Shown: piece after piece, positions 12,034 through 23,718 of the stretch
Layout: every line of letters begins with the position of its first letter
How positions within the stretch are numbered: the first letter of the stretch is position 1
NCBI RefSeq assembly: GCF_022539505.1
Contig: NC_061514.1
Location: 330,133,090 to 330,197,089 of the forward strand
Length of the DNA stretch: 64,000 nt
DNA from: Lolium rigidum
Taxonomy: Eukaryota; Streptophyta; Magnoliopsida; Poales; Poaceae
Reading direction: 5' to 3'
Notes under the pieces: generated by a model
Databases searched by the model: none
What the model was told of the DNA's origin: nothing
Seen by the model: the letters and a program-made list of their open reading frames with translations, nothing else
Translations under genes and position numbers: made by a program

Positions 12034-12051
12034 TCCCCGGCAACGGCGCCA
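12034..12051 (-). other. Element A primer binding site (tRNA-Asp type)
   Basis: Minus strand TGGCGCCGTTGCCGGGGA begins 11 nt after the 5' LTR. This is the classic complement of the 3' end of plant tRNA-Asp used by Athila-type elements. It is not a tRNA gene. Confidence 0.88.
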
Positions 12052-12062
12052 GAAATCTAGCT

Positions 12063-13663
12063 TGATGGCGTGTAACTCACACGTTCGTTGGGAACCCCAA
12101 GAGGAAGGTATGATGCGCACAGCAGCAAGTTTTCCCTCAGAAAGAAACCAAGGTTTATCGAACCAGGAGGAGCCAAGAAGCACGTTGAAGGTTGATGGCG
12201 GTGGGATGTAGTGCGGCGCAACACCAGGGATTACGGCGCCAACGTGGAACCTGCACAACACAACCAAAGTACTTTGCCCCAACGAAACGGTGAGGTTGTC
12301 AATCTCACCGGCTTCGTTGTAACAAAGGATTAACCGTATTGTGTGGAAGATGATTGTTTGCGAGAAAATAGTAGAAACGAGTATTGCGGTAGATTGTATT
12401 TCGAGTAAAGAGAATTGGACCGGGGTCCACAGTTCACTAGAGGTGTCTCTCCCATAAGACAAACAGCATGTTGGGTGAACAAATTACAGTTAGGCAATTG
12501 ACAAATAAAGAGAGCATGACCATGCACATACATATCATGATGAGTATAGTGAGATTTAATTGGGCATTACGACAAAGTACATAGACCGCCATCCAAGCTG
12601 CATCTATGCCTAAAAAGTCCACCTTCGGGTTATCATCCGAACCCCTCCGGTATTAAGTTGCAAAGCAACGAGACAATTGCATTAAGTATGGTGCGTAATG
12701 TAATCAACAACTACATCCTTAGACATAGCATCAATGTTTTATCCCTAGTGGCAACGAGCACAACACAACCTTAGAACTTTCGTCATCATTGTCCCGGTGT
12801 CAATGCGAGGCATGAACCCACTATCGAGCATAAATACTCCCTCTTGGAGTTACAAGCATCTACTTGGCCGAGCATCTACTAGTAACGGAGAGCATGCAAG
12901 ATCATAAACAACACATAGATATAACTTTGATAATCAACATAACAAGTATTCTCTATTCATCGGATCCCAACAAACGCAACATATAGAATTACGGATAGAT
13001 GATCTTGATCATGTTAGGCAGCTCACAAGATCCGACAATGATAGCACAATGGGGAGAAGACAACCATCTAGCTACTGCTATGGACCCATAGTCCAGGGGT
13101 AGACTACTCACACATCACACCGGAGGCGACCATGGCGGCGTAGAGTCCTTCGGGAGATGATTCCCCTCTCCGGCAGGGTGCCGGAGGTGATCTCCTGGAT
13201 CCCCCGAGATGGGATCGGCGTTGGCGGCGTCTCTGGAAGGTTTCCCGTATCGTGGTTCTCGGTACTGGGGGTTTCGCAACGGAGGCTTTAAGTAGGCGGA
13301 AGGGCAGGTCAGGAGGCGGCACGAGGGCCCCACACCACAGGCCGGCGCGGCCAGGGGGTGGGCCGCGCCGCCCTAGGGTTTGGCCACCCCGTGGCCCCTC
13401 TTCGTTTCGTCTTCGGACTTCTGGAAGCTTCGTGGCAAAATAGGCCCCTGGGCGTTGATTTCGTCCAATTCGAGAATATTTCCTTACTAGGATTTACTGA
13501 AACCAAAAATAGCGAGAAAACAGCAGCGGCACTTCGGCATCTTGTTAATAGGTTAGTTCCAGAAAATGCACGAATATGACATAAAGTGTGCATAAAACAT
13601 GTAGATAACATCAATAATGTGGCATGGAACATAAGAAATTATCGATACGTCGGAGACGTATCA
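12063..13663 (-). repeat. Element A 5' LTR
   Basis: 1601 bp, the partner of 5492-7090. It ends on the right with GACGTATCA followed by the GGGGT target duplication. Confidence 0.93.
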
Positions 13664-14965
13664 GGGGTATGTGAGGCCATTGAAGAAACGAGCAATGGTT
13701 TGTTCCTCGGACTCTTGGATGTTGGCTCGCATCATAGTGAGCTCCATCTCCTTGTAGAACTCCTCAACGGTCTTGGTGCCTTGCTTCAACTTTTGGAGCT
13801 TGTTGAAGAGGTCGGTCATGTAGTGTGCGGGGACAAAGCGAGCATGCATCTCCTTCTTCATATCTTCCCAAGTGTCAATTGGAGGTTCACCCTTTTCTTC
13901 TCGAAGAGTGAGGACTTGCTCCCACCAAGTGTTGGCATAGTCTTCAAACTCGAGTGATGCCATAGCCACTTTCTTGGCACCGGAGTAGTTGTGGATGCGG
14001 AAGATCTTGTCCACCTTGAGTGCCCATGAGAGGTAAGCTTCGGCGTCGTCTTCACCTTTGAACTTGGGCATGTTGAACTTGAGCTTGCCATACATGTTCT
14101 CTTCATCCTCCAAGTTTCTTCGACGAGGAGGGGCGCCGTCATCTCTTGCGGCTAGAGGTGGAATAGGAGGTCTTCTACGGCCAACCATAGCATTGGGTTG
14201 GCGGTGGAGTTGAACACTTGCTTCACTTGGGTCACGGTGAGGATGTGGTTTAAGATCTTGTCACGGTTGAGGACGATGCTCAATGTTGGGTCTCTCATCT
14301 TGATCATGGTGTAGCTCTCCTCGTCCACGTTGGTCATGGCGAGGGTGGCGACGAAGATCTCGCCGAGGTGGATCTTGAGGATCTTGGTCTTGGGGATGGC
14401 CATCACGCCCATGGTGGGCATGGCGATCCGCTTGGTGACGATCTTGGTGAAGGACTTGGTCTTGTGGAGGACGCTCATGTGGACGAGCATGGCGATGTAT
14501 TTCTCCACGCCTAGAGTTGGAGCGAGAGTCTTCATGACGAGCATGTGGGCGATGAGGTCGATGATGGTCTTCATGCCTTGAGGAAGAGCTTGAGGACGAA
14601 AGGCCACCATGAGAATAGTAATCTTGTGGCGAGCTTGATGAAGAGGAAGTAGAGCGGTGTCGACGATGACGACCCAAGTTGGTGATGGCGCGCTCGAGGC
14701 TATCCATGCGCCGCTCCATGTTGGCATCATTGGCCGCCATTTGGCCATTCAAGTTGTCCGTAGCTTCACGAAGAAGAGCCAAGTCTTGGTTCACGGTGGA
14801 GAAGTTGTGAGCCACCTCTTCGTATTTCTCATCGATGCGGGTCTCGAAGAGTGAGAGTTGCTCCTTGAACTCTTGTCGTTGCGTCCATAGGTTGTGTTGA
14901 GTAGCCAACCTCTCGGTGTTGCGGAGGATCTCTTCATCCCTATTGGTATCTCCGTTCCTATCCAT
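13664..14965 (-). pseudogene. gag: Element C gag
   Basis: Starts at the ATG at 14965 (MDRNGDTNRDEEI). Residues 1-105 are strongly helical and probably coiled coil (QEFKEQLSLFETRIDEKYEEV). A Ser-rich stretch and a His/Arg/Asp-rich low-complexity linker follow (to about 14260). After an in-frame TGA near 14259-14261 the capsid-like core begins (KLKFNMPKFKGEDDAEAYLSW, WWEQVLTLREEK, FVPAHYMTDLFNKLQKLKQG), ending at FFNGLTYP where element A is inserted. The rest continues at 5486. It belongs to a standard Ty3/gypsy gag family. A 198-codon ORF in an overlapping frame (14152-14748) has high G/C third positions but is a shadow of the His/Arg-rich linker. Confidence 0.85.
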
Positions 14966-15499
14966 GATGCAAAGACAAGAACTATGTTGTGTATGTTAGT
15001 GGAAGGAGACTACCTCGCACTCTTACCAAGGTAAGATAGTATTGAGGCAATCCACCAAACCGAAAGCAAGATCAAGTGTATCGGGAACACACGCAAAACC
15101 ACACGCAAAAGCTAGCAAATATGGTGTTAGGCGAGTGTTGTGGAAAGCCAAAAGACAAATCCAAGATCGAGTATGTTGTTAAAAGTGGGTAAAGTCCAAA
15201 AATCCAAATGTCAATGTGAAGATCACTATAAACACGGAAAAAGTTGTGGAACACACACGAGATAAACGGGGTTAGTGCAACCAAAAGTGAGCGGAAAAGT
15301 GTATGTATAAGTGCTCGGTGTCACACTAACACAAGGAGAGCCAAAGCTTTGGTTGCAAAGGAAGAGACAACAAGATTCACACGTGGCCTCTCTTCTCCTA
15401 TCTCTCTTTGCTTACAAGCTTTTTCTCTTTTGTATATGGTGGCACTTGCACTCGTTTGTATCTTTGGTGGCACGTGGACACTTTTGTATGTATGGGCGT

Positions 15500-15527
15500 A
15501 TGGATGTATGGATGTATGGATGTATGG
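15500..15527. repeat. TGGATGTA minisatellite
   Basis: Three to four tandem 8-bp units of TGGATGTA-like sequence in the leader of element C. Confidence 0.75.
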
Positions 15528-15770
15528 TGCTACTCGCACTCTTTTTGTGTTTTTGGGGCTTTTTCACGCACTATGTTAGCGTTAGCCTCGCTTTTGCTAT
15601 CTTGCCACACGAGTGTTTGCTTGGGTGCCTTACTCAACGCGACACACACACCTCACAATGCGGGGCCACGTGCAATGTCTCGCAACACTAGACAAGCAAT
15701 GCTCGATGGGATAGATCGCAAAAGGAAGAGGGGTTACAAGGTGAAAGCTGCAAGTTATACCTGCGATGAT

Positions 15771-15796
15771 GGTGGTGGTGGTGGTGGTGGTGGTGG
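15771..15796. repeat. GGT trinucleotide microsatellite
   Basis: About eight and a half uninterrupted GGT units in the element C leader. On the element's own strand this is an ACC repeat. Confidence 0.9.
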
Positions 15797-15846
15797 AGAT
15801 CGCCGGAAGACGAGGTCGAAGGAGGGGGCGTTGCTGCGCCCGTGCG

Positions 15847-15955
15847 GGGCCCGGTTGGACCGGCTCCTGGACCGGCCTGGCCGGTTGTATGGCCGGTCGA
15901 CCGGATTCTGGACCGGCCCGGCCGGTCTGTAGCCCGGTTGACCGGCTGCTCAACC
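15847..15955. repeat. CCGGTC/GACCGG motif cluster in element C leader
   Basis: More than ten spaced copies of CCGG-containing hexamers (GACCGG, GGCCGG, CCGGTC) lie within about 110 bp. A similar cluster sits in the LTR of the same element (16731-16962). The motifs are mutually complementary, so they could form alternative hairpins. Confidence 0.7.
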
Positions 15956-16223
15956 GGATTTCGCGGGATGAAGCTTTCTCTCTCCTGTTCTTCACGAAAA
16001 CCAAGCCAAATCGACCAAATCGAAGGGAAACGATGGAATTGGAGGCTAAAAGTTGGGGAAATAGTAGATCAAGCACAACAACACCAGATCCACGGACCAA
16101 AACCACTCAAAACGCAACCAAATCACAGATCGGTCAAGAGGCAATTTAGGGCTATTTTTTGGAAAAATTTCTAGGAACGAAATCGGGTGGGTGGGAGGTC
16201 AAATCCGCGGTAACCAAGAGCTG

Positions 16224-16232
16224 CTGATACCA
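16224..16232 (-). other. Element C primer binding site (initiator Met type)
   Basis: Minus-strand TGGTATCAG begins two bases after the LTR end, as expected for priming by initiator tRNA-Met. The match then departs from the consensus (CAGC instead of AGCC). Confidence 0.65.
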
Positions 16233-16234
16233 TA

Positions 16235-17275
16235 TGATGAGGTCTAAGACCCCGTGTGTGGCCCGATCTCGCGGATTGACTTCGAAACCAAGAGGGGAGA
16301 TGGGAAAACGCGAGGAACACGAAGAACACGACGAACACGAGGAACTCCGAGACTCACGCACGCACACCAACCCGATACACCCGATACTTACCCCCGTGGC
16401 TCGATGGACCACGCCAATAGAATCACCGGAAGAGGCACGCGGCGAGAATTCCCGGTGAGAGATTGGTGTTGGAGAAAAGAGATTGGTGAGGGAGAGAGAG
16501 TAGCTTGTACTAGAATCTCACTCAACAATATCCAAATCAACAACAAGGATGGCCTTGATTACAGAGGGATGATACCCAAGGGAGACTAAGCTCAAAGGTA
16601 GGTTTGAGTTCAAAACAAGTCTAAAGAGCTAAAGGGGCGTCTGGGGTGCTTATATAGTCTTACAAGGCGTCACGGGCCGAAAAGGTACGAAGGAAACAAG
16701 TTCGGGCCGATTGGGCGACTTAAGTTGTGCAGGCCGGTCGGAGGCCGGTCGGACCGGAGCTGGGACCGGGCGGGCCGGTCCGGACCGGGCCTGTGGACCG
16801 GGCGGCGACCGGACGAGGTTTCGAGGCCCCGGATGGCGCCCGGATGTCACGAGCGCAAATCCGGTTTCGGACCGGGCGGCCCGGTCGGGAGGCCGGTCGG
16901 ACCGGGCTGTGGACCGGGTGGCCCGGTCGAGGAGGCCGGTCGGACCGGGTTACGGACCGGCCGGCCATCTTCTCTTCCTTGCGCTCTTCGGGCGACTTCC
17001 GGTCCAGCTCCATGTCCATCTTCGCGTCCAGCTGCTCCTCTCCTCCTCTTGACCATGGTGTGTCCTCCTCTTCGTGCTCTTGATGCTCCTTGTACCTAAT
17101 GACACATAACACGTCGGCATGAGGTAGCAATCCATCCAAAGGGGTACCAAGATCAAGGGTGGTGAGGAGCGAGTTCACCTCATCATGAAGAGCTTTAACT
17201 CGGGCTCGCGTCATTGGTCCACTTGGGGGACTTGTTGGTCTTGGTGTGGAGGTGACCGAAGGCCACCCCGCATCA
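16235..17275 (-). repeat. Element C 5' LTR
   Basis: 1041 bp bounded by TGATG...CATCA. A TATATAAG box lies on the minus strand at 16649-16656, a plausible LTR promoter. The sequence just outside (TATGT, 17276-17280) continues the interrupted element D. The partner LTR is missing from the window. Confidence 0.75.
16731..16962. repeat. CCGGTC/GACCGG motif cluster in element C LTR
   Basis: A dense GC-rich array of GACCGG, CCGGTCGG and GGCCGGTC motifs with irregular spacing, upstream of the TATA-like box on the element's strand. It is repeated in type in the leader. This may be a regulatory or structural module of this family. Confidence 0.7.
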
Positions 17276-19186
17276 TATGTCCTTAGGCTTTACTCATAAT
17301 ATTCATGGCGAAGGTTGAAACTGCTTCGTTAAATTGTTGTATGGTTGGAAACGGGAAATGCTACATGTAGTAATTGGTAAAATGTCTTGGATAATGTGAT
17401 ACTTGGCAATTGATGTGCTCATGTTTAAGCTCTTGCATCATATACTTTGCACCTATTAATGAAGAAATACACAGAGCTTGCTAAAATTTGGTTTGCATAA
17501 TTGGTCTCTCTAAGGTCTAGATAATTTCTAGTAAGGGTCGAACAACAAGGAAGACGGTGTAGAGTCTTATAATGTTTACAATATGCCTTTTATGTGAGTT
17601 TTGCTGCACCGGTTCATACTTGTGTTTGTTTCAAATAACCTTGCTAGCCTAAGCCTTGTATTGAGAGGGAATACTTCTCATGCATCCAAAATCCTTGAGC
17701 CAACCACTATGCCATTTGTGTCCACCATACCTACCTACTACATAGTATTTCTCCGCCATTCCAAAGTAAATTGCTTGAGTGCTACCTTTAAAATTTCTAT
17801 TCTTCATCTTTGCAATATATAGCTCATGGGACAAATAGCCTAAAAACTATCGTGGTATTGAATATGTACTTATGCACTTTATCTCTTATTAAGTTGCTTG
17901 TTGTGCGAAAAACATGTTTCTTGGGACGCCATCAACTCTTTGTTGAATATCATGTGAGTTGTTATGCATGTCCGTCTTGTCTGAAGTAAGGGCGATTTAC
18001 CATGAGTTGAATGGTTAGAGCATGCATACACTGTTAGAGAAGAACGTTGGGCCGCTAACTAAAGCCATGATTCATGGTGGAAGTTTCAGTTTTGGACAAA
18101 TATCCTCAATCTCATATGAGAACATTAATTGTTGCTAAATGCTTATGCATTAAAGAGGAGTCCATTATCTATTGTCTATGTTGTCCCGGTATGGATGTCT
18201 AAGTTGAGAATAATCAAAAGCGAGAAATCCAATGCGAGCTTTCTCCTTAGACCTTTGTACAGGCGGCATAGAGGTACCCCTTTGTGACACTTGGTTAAAA
18301 CATATGTATTGCGATGATAATCCAGGTAATCCGAGCTAATTAGGACAAGGTGCGGGCACTATTAGTATACTATGCATGAGGCTTGCAACTTGTAGGATAT
18401 AATTTACATGATGCATATGCTTTATTACTACCGTTGACAAAATTGTTTCTTGTTTTCAAAACCAAAGCTCTAGCACAAATATAGCAATCAATGCTTCCTC
18501 TGCGAAGGGCCTTTCTTCTACATTTATGTTGAGTCGGTTCACCTATTTCTCTCCACCTCAAGAAGCAAACACTTGTGTGAAGCTGTGCATTGATTCCTAC
18601 ATACTTGCATATTGCACTTGTTATATTACTTTATGTTGACAATATCCATGAGATATACATGTTATAAGTTGAAAGCAACCGCTGAAACTTAATCTTCCTT
18701 TGTGTTGCTTCAATACCTTTACTTTGAATTTATTGCTTTATGAGTTAACTCTTATGCAAGACTTATTGATGCTTGTCTTGAAAGTACTATTCATGAAAAT
18801 TCTTTGCTATATGATTCATTTGTTTACTCATTGCATTACCATTGCTTCGAATCGCTGCATTCATTACATGTGCTTACAATAGTATTGATCAAGATTATGA
18901 TAGCATGTCACTTCAGAAATTATCTTTGTTATCGTTTACCTACTCGGGACGAGCAGGAACTAAGCTTGGGGATGCTGATACGTCTCCAACGTATCGATAA
19001 TTTCTTATGTTCCATGCTACTTTATTGATGATACCTACATGTTTTATGCATACTTTATGTCATATTTATGCATTTTCCGGCACTAACCTATTAACAAGAT
19101 GCCGAAGAGCTAGTTGCTGTTTTCTGCTGTTTTTGGTTTCAGAAATCCTAGTAAGGAAATATTCTCGGAATTGGACGAAATCAACA
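17276..19186 (+). mobile_element. Element D: 3' end fragment (A/B/E family)
   Basis: The 3' noncoding region (17276-18961) runs into a polypurine tract (18962-18975) and the first 211 bp of a 3' LTR (from 18976, TGATACGTCTCCAACGTATC). The start corresponds to a position inside the 3' noncoding region of A/B, where element C was inserted. Everything upstream is missing. The LTR breaks off at about 19186 and is followed by unrelated sequence and the assembly gap. Confidence 0.85.
18962..18975 (+). other. Element D polypurine tract region
   Basis: AAGCTTGGGGATGC immediately before the LTR start at 18976, as in A and E. Confidence 0.7.
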
Positions 19187-19320
19187 TAAGTGATCTTTGA
19201 CTCATATGTGCTGTCCATCCNNNNNNNNNNNNNNNNNNNNNNNNNNNNNNNNNNNNNNNNNNNNNNNNNNNNNNNNNNNNNNNNNNNNNNNNNNNNNNNN
19301 NNNNNNNNNNNNNNNNNNNN
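19187..19320. other. Short unassigned sequence and assembly gap
   Basis: 34 bp of unassigned sequence is followed by exactly 100 N (19221-19320), the usual placeholder for a gap of unknown size. The sequence on each side belongs to different elements, so contiguity here is not shown. Confidence 0.95.
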
Positions 19321-20089
19321 CCAGCCCCAACTAATAACTTCATTAATAATTCACTTCACATGTTTTGCTCGATTCATCGTTAAGCAACTTAATTTTGCAA
19401 ATAGACACTCCTCCATGGTATGAGATTGATGGAAGGCACCCGAGGATTCGGTTAGCCATGGCTTGTGTAAGCAAAGGTTGGGGGGAGTGTCGCTCATAAT
19501 AAAAACTAAAGTACATGTGTAAACAAAAGAGAAGAGGGACGATCTACCTTGCTGGTAGAAATAACGTCCTTCATGGGAGCCGCTCTTGAAAGTCTGGTTG
19601 GCGAGGTAGTTGGTGTACCCATTACCATTCGTTGACAACAAAAAAACACCTCTCAAAATAATTTTACTCCTATTTTAAAAATGAAAAGCTCTAGCGCATG
19701 TTAATCCCTGCTTCCCTCTGTGAAGGGTCAATCTTTTATTTTCATGTTGTGTCTCCATCCTTTCTTTGAGCACTTTTTTGAGAGCACAACTGTCATTCTT
19801 AGTATAATATGCTTGTCCCAAAATATGATTGACTGTGGTATAACTTTGATGCTTATATCTTTGATAATCTCTATTTCTAGTCTTTCTATGAACCTCAGAG
19901 GTGCCTGAGCATTTATGTTTTGCTGATCAAATACGGGCAAGCGAGATACCACTTTATCATACCCTTTTATGAACATTGCAATCCTGCTGATAGACATGAT
20001 TCATGATGCTTGTTATTAATTTGTTGGTACCTTTCCATGATTGACATAGCTATTGGATGATCTTATTTGCATGTATCTTATTATGAATT
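19321..20089 (+). mobile_element. Element G: 3' internal region, left part
   Basis: The opening 500 bp resembles the 3' noncoding regions of H (from about 53400) and E (from about 59470). It then becomes a distinct sequence that continues at 35777 after the nested solo LTR Y. No coding frame is visible. The solo LTR entered at GAATT (20085-20089). Confidence 0.7.
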
Positions 20090-22254
20090 TGTTGGCGTCC
20101 GAAACCCACCGGCGAGCAACGGCTGGCAACACGAAGAGCCGGGAACAACCTAGGGTTGTGGCTGGCCCTGGTCCCTCCGAGCGACGGCCCGCAAAGCTCC
20201 TGGTACACATGTCCCGATGCTGGTGCAAGGGCGTGCCACCTGATCTATACCTGATCAGGAAGGTGATGGATTTGCTTCGCTTAGTTTCCTGCATGGCATA
20301 CACGTAAACATTAAATACGAGCCTCGATCGGTTCTCGAGTTGTCCCGTGAATCGGCTCAAGGAGCCGATCCACCCATGACTCGTATAGGGTTTACGATTT
20401 CATGGTGGTCCTGCTTGATCAAAACAAAGCTAAAATGACCTACGACGATCTAGGGTTTTCACCGCATAATCGGAACGTCCTACTCGTGATTGAGCCTGGC
20501 AGCCACACACGGTGATAATAAACCGACCCTAGACAAGGCCTAAAAACCAACATTAAGTTGATCCCCAGAACATCTTGTTTAGGGCTAGCAAACTACACCC
20601 TACGTGCTACTGGATCCTTCAACCCGTTTGTAAGGCCTAACTATGCAGATATTAAACTAATCCTCAAAGAATCAAGGAGCGATCATAACGGATCGGATCT
20701 ACTAAATAATGATTAAGCAAGGTGCCGCCCTTACACCTAAGAAAGGTGTAAGGACGGCTAGACGTCTAAGGGTTGCATGGACGAAAACATGTAGCTGTAA
20801 CACCCCAAATTTCAATAAAAAGAAAGTTAGAGAATTCCAGAAAACAAAATTTCAAACCAACAAAAACTTTTCTTTTGCATATAGTACCATGCATAGGACT
20901 TGTGCATTTGAGTGATATGCCATGATGATTGTTATTACTTGTAGTTGATATGCTCTAAAACCCTAGGGTGATCATATGAAGATCACCAACCAAATAAATC
21001 AAAGAGGAAGAAATTCCATAAATTGCAAAACCCTAAAAACCCTCACATATGCTCTATGGCATTTTTATAAATCTTGACCCTAGACCTATTTGGTTTTCAC
21101 CATTTGTTGGATAATGTTATTAAACACTTATTACAACTTTTGGAACCAAGGTTTCACAATTTAAATAAAATTCAAAGACAATTCCCACTCACATATGATA
21201 ATGGTCAAAACTGAAATTTATAGTCTGATCACCACTTTGAGCCCCTGCAATTCAATTTTCCCAAACCAATTCTTGCTAACTCTTTGCACCATTTCAAAGA
21301 CAACATCAAGGTGAACAACTTTGATGAAGATCACCCTGCCAAATTCATCTTGGATCAATAGCCATGCTCATCCAAAGTTGCAACATTTTAGCAAGTGCAA
21401 CAATCTCCACTTAGCCATTTTGGCCAATCTTTGAATTCAAATTTTTCCACCACCACCTCCAATCACCTCTGGTCATTTACAACTAATATCAACACTCACA
21501 TCTCAAAAACTTTCACCTTTTGAATTATTTCAAATTTGGACAAAATTGCATTTTTGCAAATATGGAACAAATCAAAAACACTAGTGTCAATAGTTTGGCC
21601 TAACCCTACTGCCCCAACCTACTCCACCTTGTCCCCTGATCCCTTCTACCTCTAGCACACCCAATAGCAAGCCTAGAGGAGGGCCATGAATGCTCAAGCC
21701 ACCACCATGCCGGCCATGGCCATGAGCCTCTCCCTCCCCTCTCTTCTCTCCACCGTGGCCTCGACCACCATGCCCAAATAGGCTCCCCTTGGTCCCCCGA
21801 GCACGCCGATGATCGCCGATCGTCGAGAGGTGGACCACATCGCCCGGCCGGAAGCGCGCCCGCGACGCCCACGTGCGACAGGAGCGGCATGGCCATGCCG
21901 TGCTTGTCGGCCGACGCGCGCGCCGCGGACACGCGCCGCCTCGCCACCCTGTGCCTCGCCTGGACCCCTTTCCTTCACCGTTCGCCTCGCCGCGCCACCA
22001 TGACTCCACCAGACACGCGCAGAACGGAGACCCTGGACCGCCGCCGCCGTGGACGGGGAAGAAGATCCCGCCACTGCCGCGACATGCCCGGAAGCAATGC
22101 GACCAAACCAGAAGCTCCCCGACCAAGCCAGCACCACCTCTAGCTTCGCCTGGACGAGGAGAACCCGACAAGCACCCTCGCCTAGCCCAACCGTTCGCCG
22201 GAATCGCCGCGAGCAGGTCGACCTCGCCGCAGCCCTCACGGTCACTCGCTCGCC

Positions 22255-22263
22255 TATAAAAGG
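22255..22263 (+). promoter_or_regulatory. Element F LTR TATA box
   Basis: TATAAAAGG within the 5' LTR, followed by a GC-rich leader. The same box is at 32427-32435 in the 3' LTR. Confidence 0.7.
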
Positions 22264-23668
22264 AGAGCTCCGTTCGTCGAATTGAGCACACCGGCACACT
22301 CCCCTCTTCTCACTCGACCGCCTGAGCCACTCTACCATCAACATTCGCCGCCGTAGCCACCCAATCGCCACCTCACTGCCGACGGATGCCGCGGAAGCTC
22401 GCCGCCGATTGAAGCCGATCCAGGAGTTGCCGCCGGTACCAGTCGACTCGCCGTCGTCTACACCTTCACCGCGCACACTGCCAACCCTTGCTGGAGCCGC
22501 GGTGAGCTCTCCCACCCCCTACTGCCGCCGCCGCACCGTCGGGATCTCGCCGGAGATGACGATGGCCCTGTGCCGTCCGATCTAATTCTAATCCAACGCA
22601 CCACATGTCTCCATACCGTTTCGGGTTTTAAAAGAGGCTGACAAGCGGACCCCACCCTGTCAGGCAGCCCACGCGGGCACAGACGCGTGGTGGGCTGGCC
22701 GTGGGCCTGTTTAAATGATTTGGCCCAATAGCTTTTCCCGCCGGCCTGTTTAATTCAAATCTAGTTTAATTAATTCAAATGAATTTGAATACTGCCTCCA
22801 CTTTGAAATTCAACCATTTCAAATTGGCTAAACCAAATTTAGTGAATTTTATATTGTTAGAAAGCCACTGAAATTCTCTACAACATGCCACTGGCCTCAT
22901 GGTCAAATTCTTTGTAGAATTAATGTGACAAAAATAACAAGGCAGGGACTTTTCCCTATTCAAATAATTCTTAAAAATCAACCAAAATAGATATTAAGTT
23001 AATTCCAACTCTAATAGCTCACATTTGACTTACACAAATTGTTTATGCAATAAAATGGTGTGGTCACTTTGCATGATCATGCCATGGTTTAATGAATGGA
23101 TATTTTGACTAGTTTAACTAGTTGATATTGTCCAACACTATTAAAGTTAAATTGTGTGAAGTCCTACACTTCACTTAAACTTGTCTCACATGGATTCATG
23201 GGATGTTTGGACCCCTGGTCCCAAACTCTCTTATATGAATTACTTGAGATTTAAATCAAAGGTAGTGTTATTTAAATGGTATGAGGTGATCCACCTCATT
23301 TAAATCATTTTCTCAAATGATGATGATGAACATTGGACTTAGGTCAATATGAGTTCATCCATGATTGTTGGAGAAATTAAATCTTAAGAAGATTTCAATG
23401 AGAGGAAATTATTTCTCAAGAACCCTATGGAAACTATCATTTACATATGGAATACAAATTCTATTTAAATCCCACCACCCATGCACCCTAGTTTATTTAT
23501 TTTGTGTGCATAGAGTAGTTTGTGTGTTTATTTGTGATGTGTGGAATAGCCATTGAATTAGTGAGTAATTATACTCGTATTCAAATTTAGACGGTAGCAC
23601 CGGAGAGTACGCCGAAGAAGAAGGTTGCTACCAGGAGGAGGAGGAGGAACAGTTTGAGAACTACCAAG

Positions 23669-23718
23669 GCAAGCTAAATTACTATGCAAGCTAAATTACT
23701 ATGCAAGCTACTACCAAT
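23669..23718 (+). repeat. 17-bp tandem repeat in F LTR
   Basis: GCAAGCTAAATTACTAT is repeated twice and followed by two degenerate units (GCAAGCTA...). The same array is present from 33841 in the 3' LTR. Confidence 0.8.

Larger units (their letters stand above)
5492..13663 (-). mobile_element. Element A: complete gag-only LTR retrotransposon (Athila-like, non-autonomous)
   Basis: It is 8172 bp long, flanked by perfect 5-bp duplications GGGGT (5487-5491 and 13664-13668). Its LTRs (5492-7090 and 12063-13663) begin TG and end CA. The tRNA-Asp-type primer site, a gag/retropepsin ORF, a 2.6-kb 3' noncoding region and a polypurine tract are all in place. No RT, RNase H or integrase is present, so it would need a helper element. 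Same family as B, D and E. Confidence 0.93.
14966..16223 (-). other. Element C 5' leader
   Basis: 1.26 kb of untranslated leader lies between the primer site and gag. It contains three simple-sequence features: a TGGATGTA minisatellite (about 15500-15527), a GGT run (15771-15796) and a cluster of CCGGTC/GACCGG motifs (about 15847-15955). ORFs seen here on both strands come from these repeats and are not credible genes. Confidence 0.6.
4461..17275 (-). mobile_element. Element C: truncated Ty3/gypsy retrotransposon, split by element A
   Basis: Reading right to left it has a 5' LTR (16235-17275), an initiator-Met-type primer site, a long leader, gag (13664-14965 continuing at 5438-5486) and an RT/RNase H fragment (4461-5437). 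The middle (end of gag, protease, start of RT) has been deleted, and the integrase and 3' LTR are missing. Element A is inserted in gag with target duplication GGGGT. The right edge abuts element D with presumed target site TATGT (17276-17280). The left edge at 4459-4461 is an abrupt break with no target duplication, so C lost its 3' half by deletion or rearrangement. Confidence 0.85.

Noticed and set aside
12330..12533. Recurring LTR ORF containing CQLPNCNLFTQHAVCLMGETPL, seen in A, B and E LTRs
   Set aside because: It recurs only because the LTR repeats. It overlaps other LTR frames, and neither start nor end is conserved.
14152..14748. 198-codon minus ORF with nearly all G/C third positions
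   Set aside because: It overlaps the His/Arg/Asp-rich linker of element C gag in another frame. The gag frame links known gag parts on both sides.
15408..16106. ORFs on both strands through the element C leader
   Set aside because: They are made of simple-sequence repeats (GGT, TGGATGTA, CCGGTC) and are open in several frames at once.
19110..19423. ORFs running across the N gap
   Set aside because: They contain a run of unknown residues and cannot be real.
21587..22515. Overlapping ORFs of 113-273 codons on both strands in the F 5' LTR, with counterparts near 31700-32516
   Set aside because: They arise from a GC-rich block. Small indels between the two LTRs change the frames, and no protein motif is visible.
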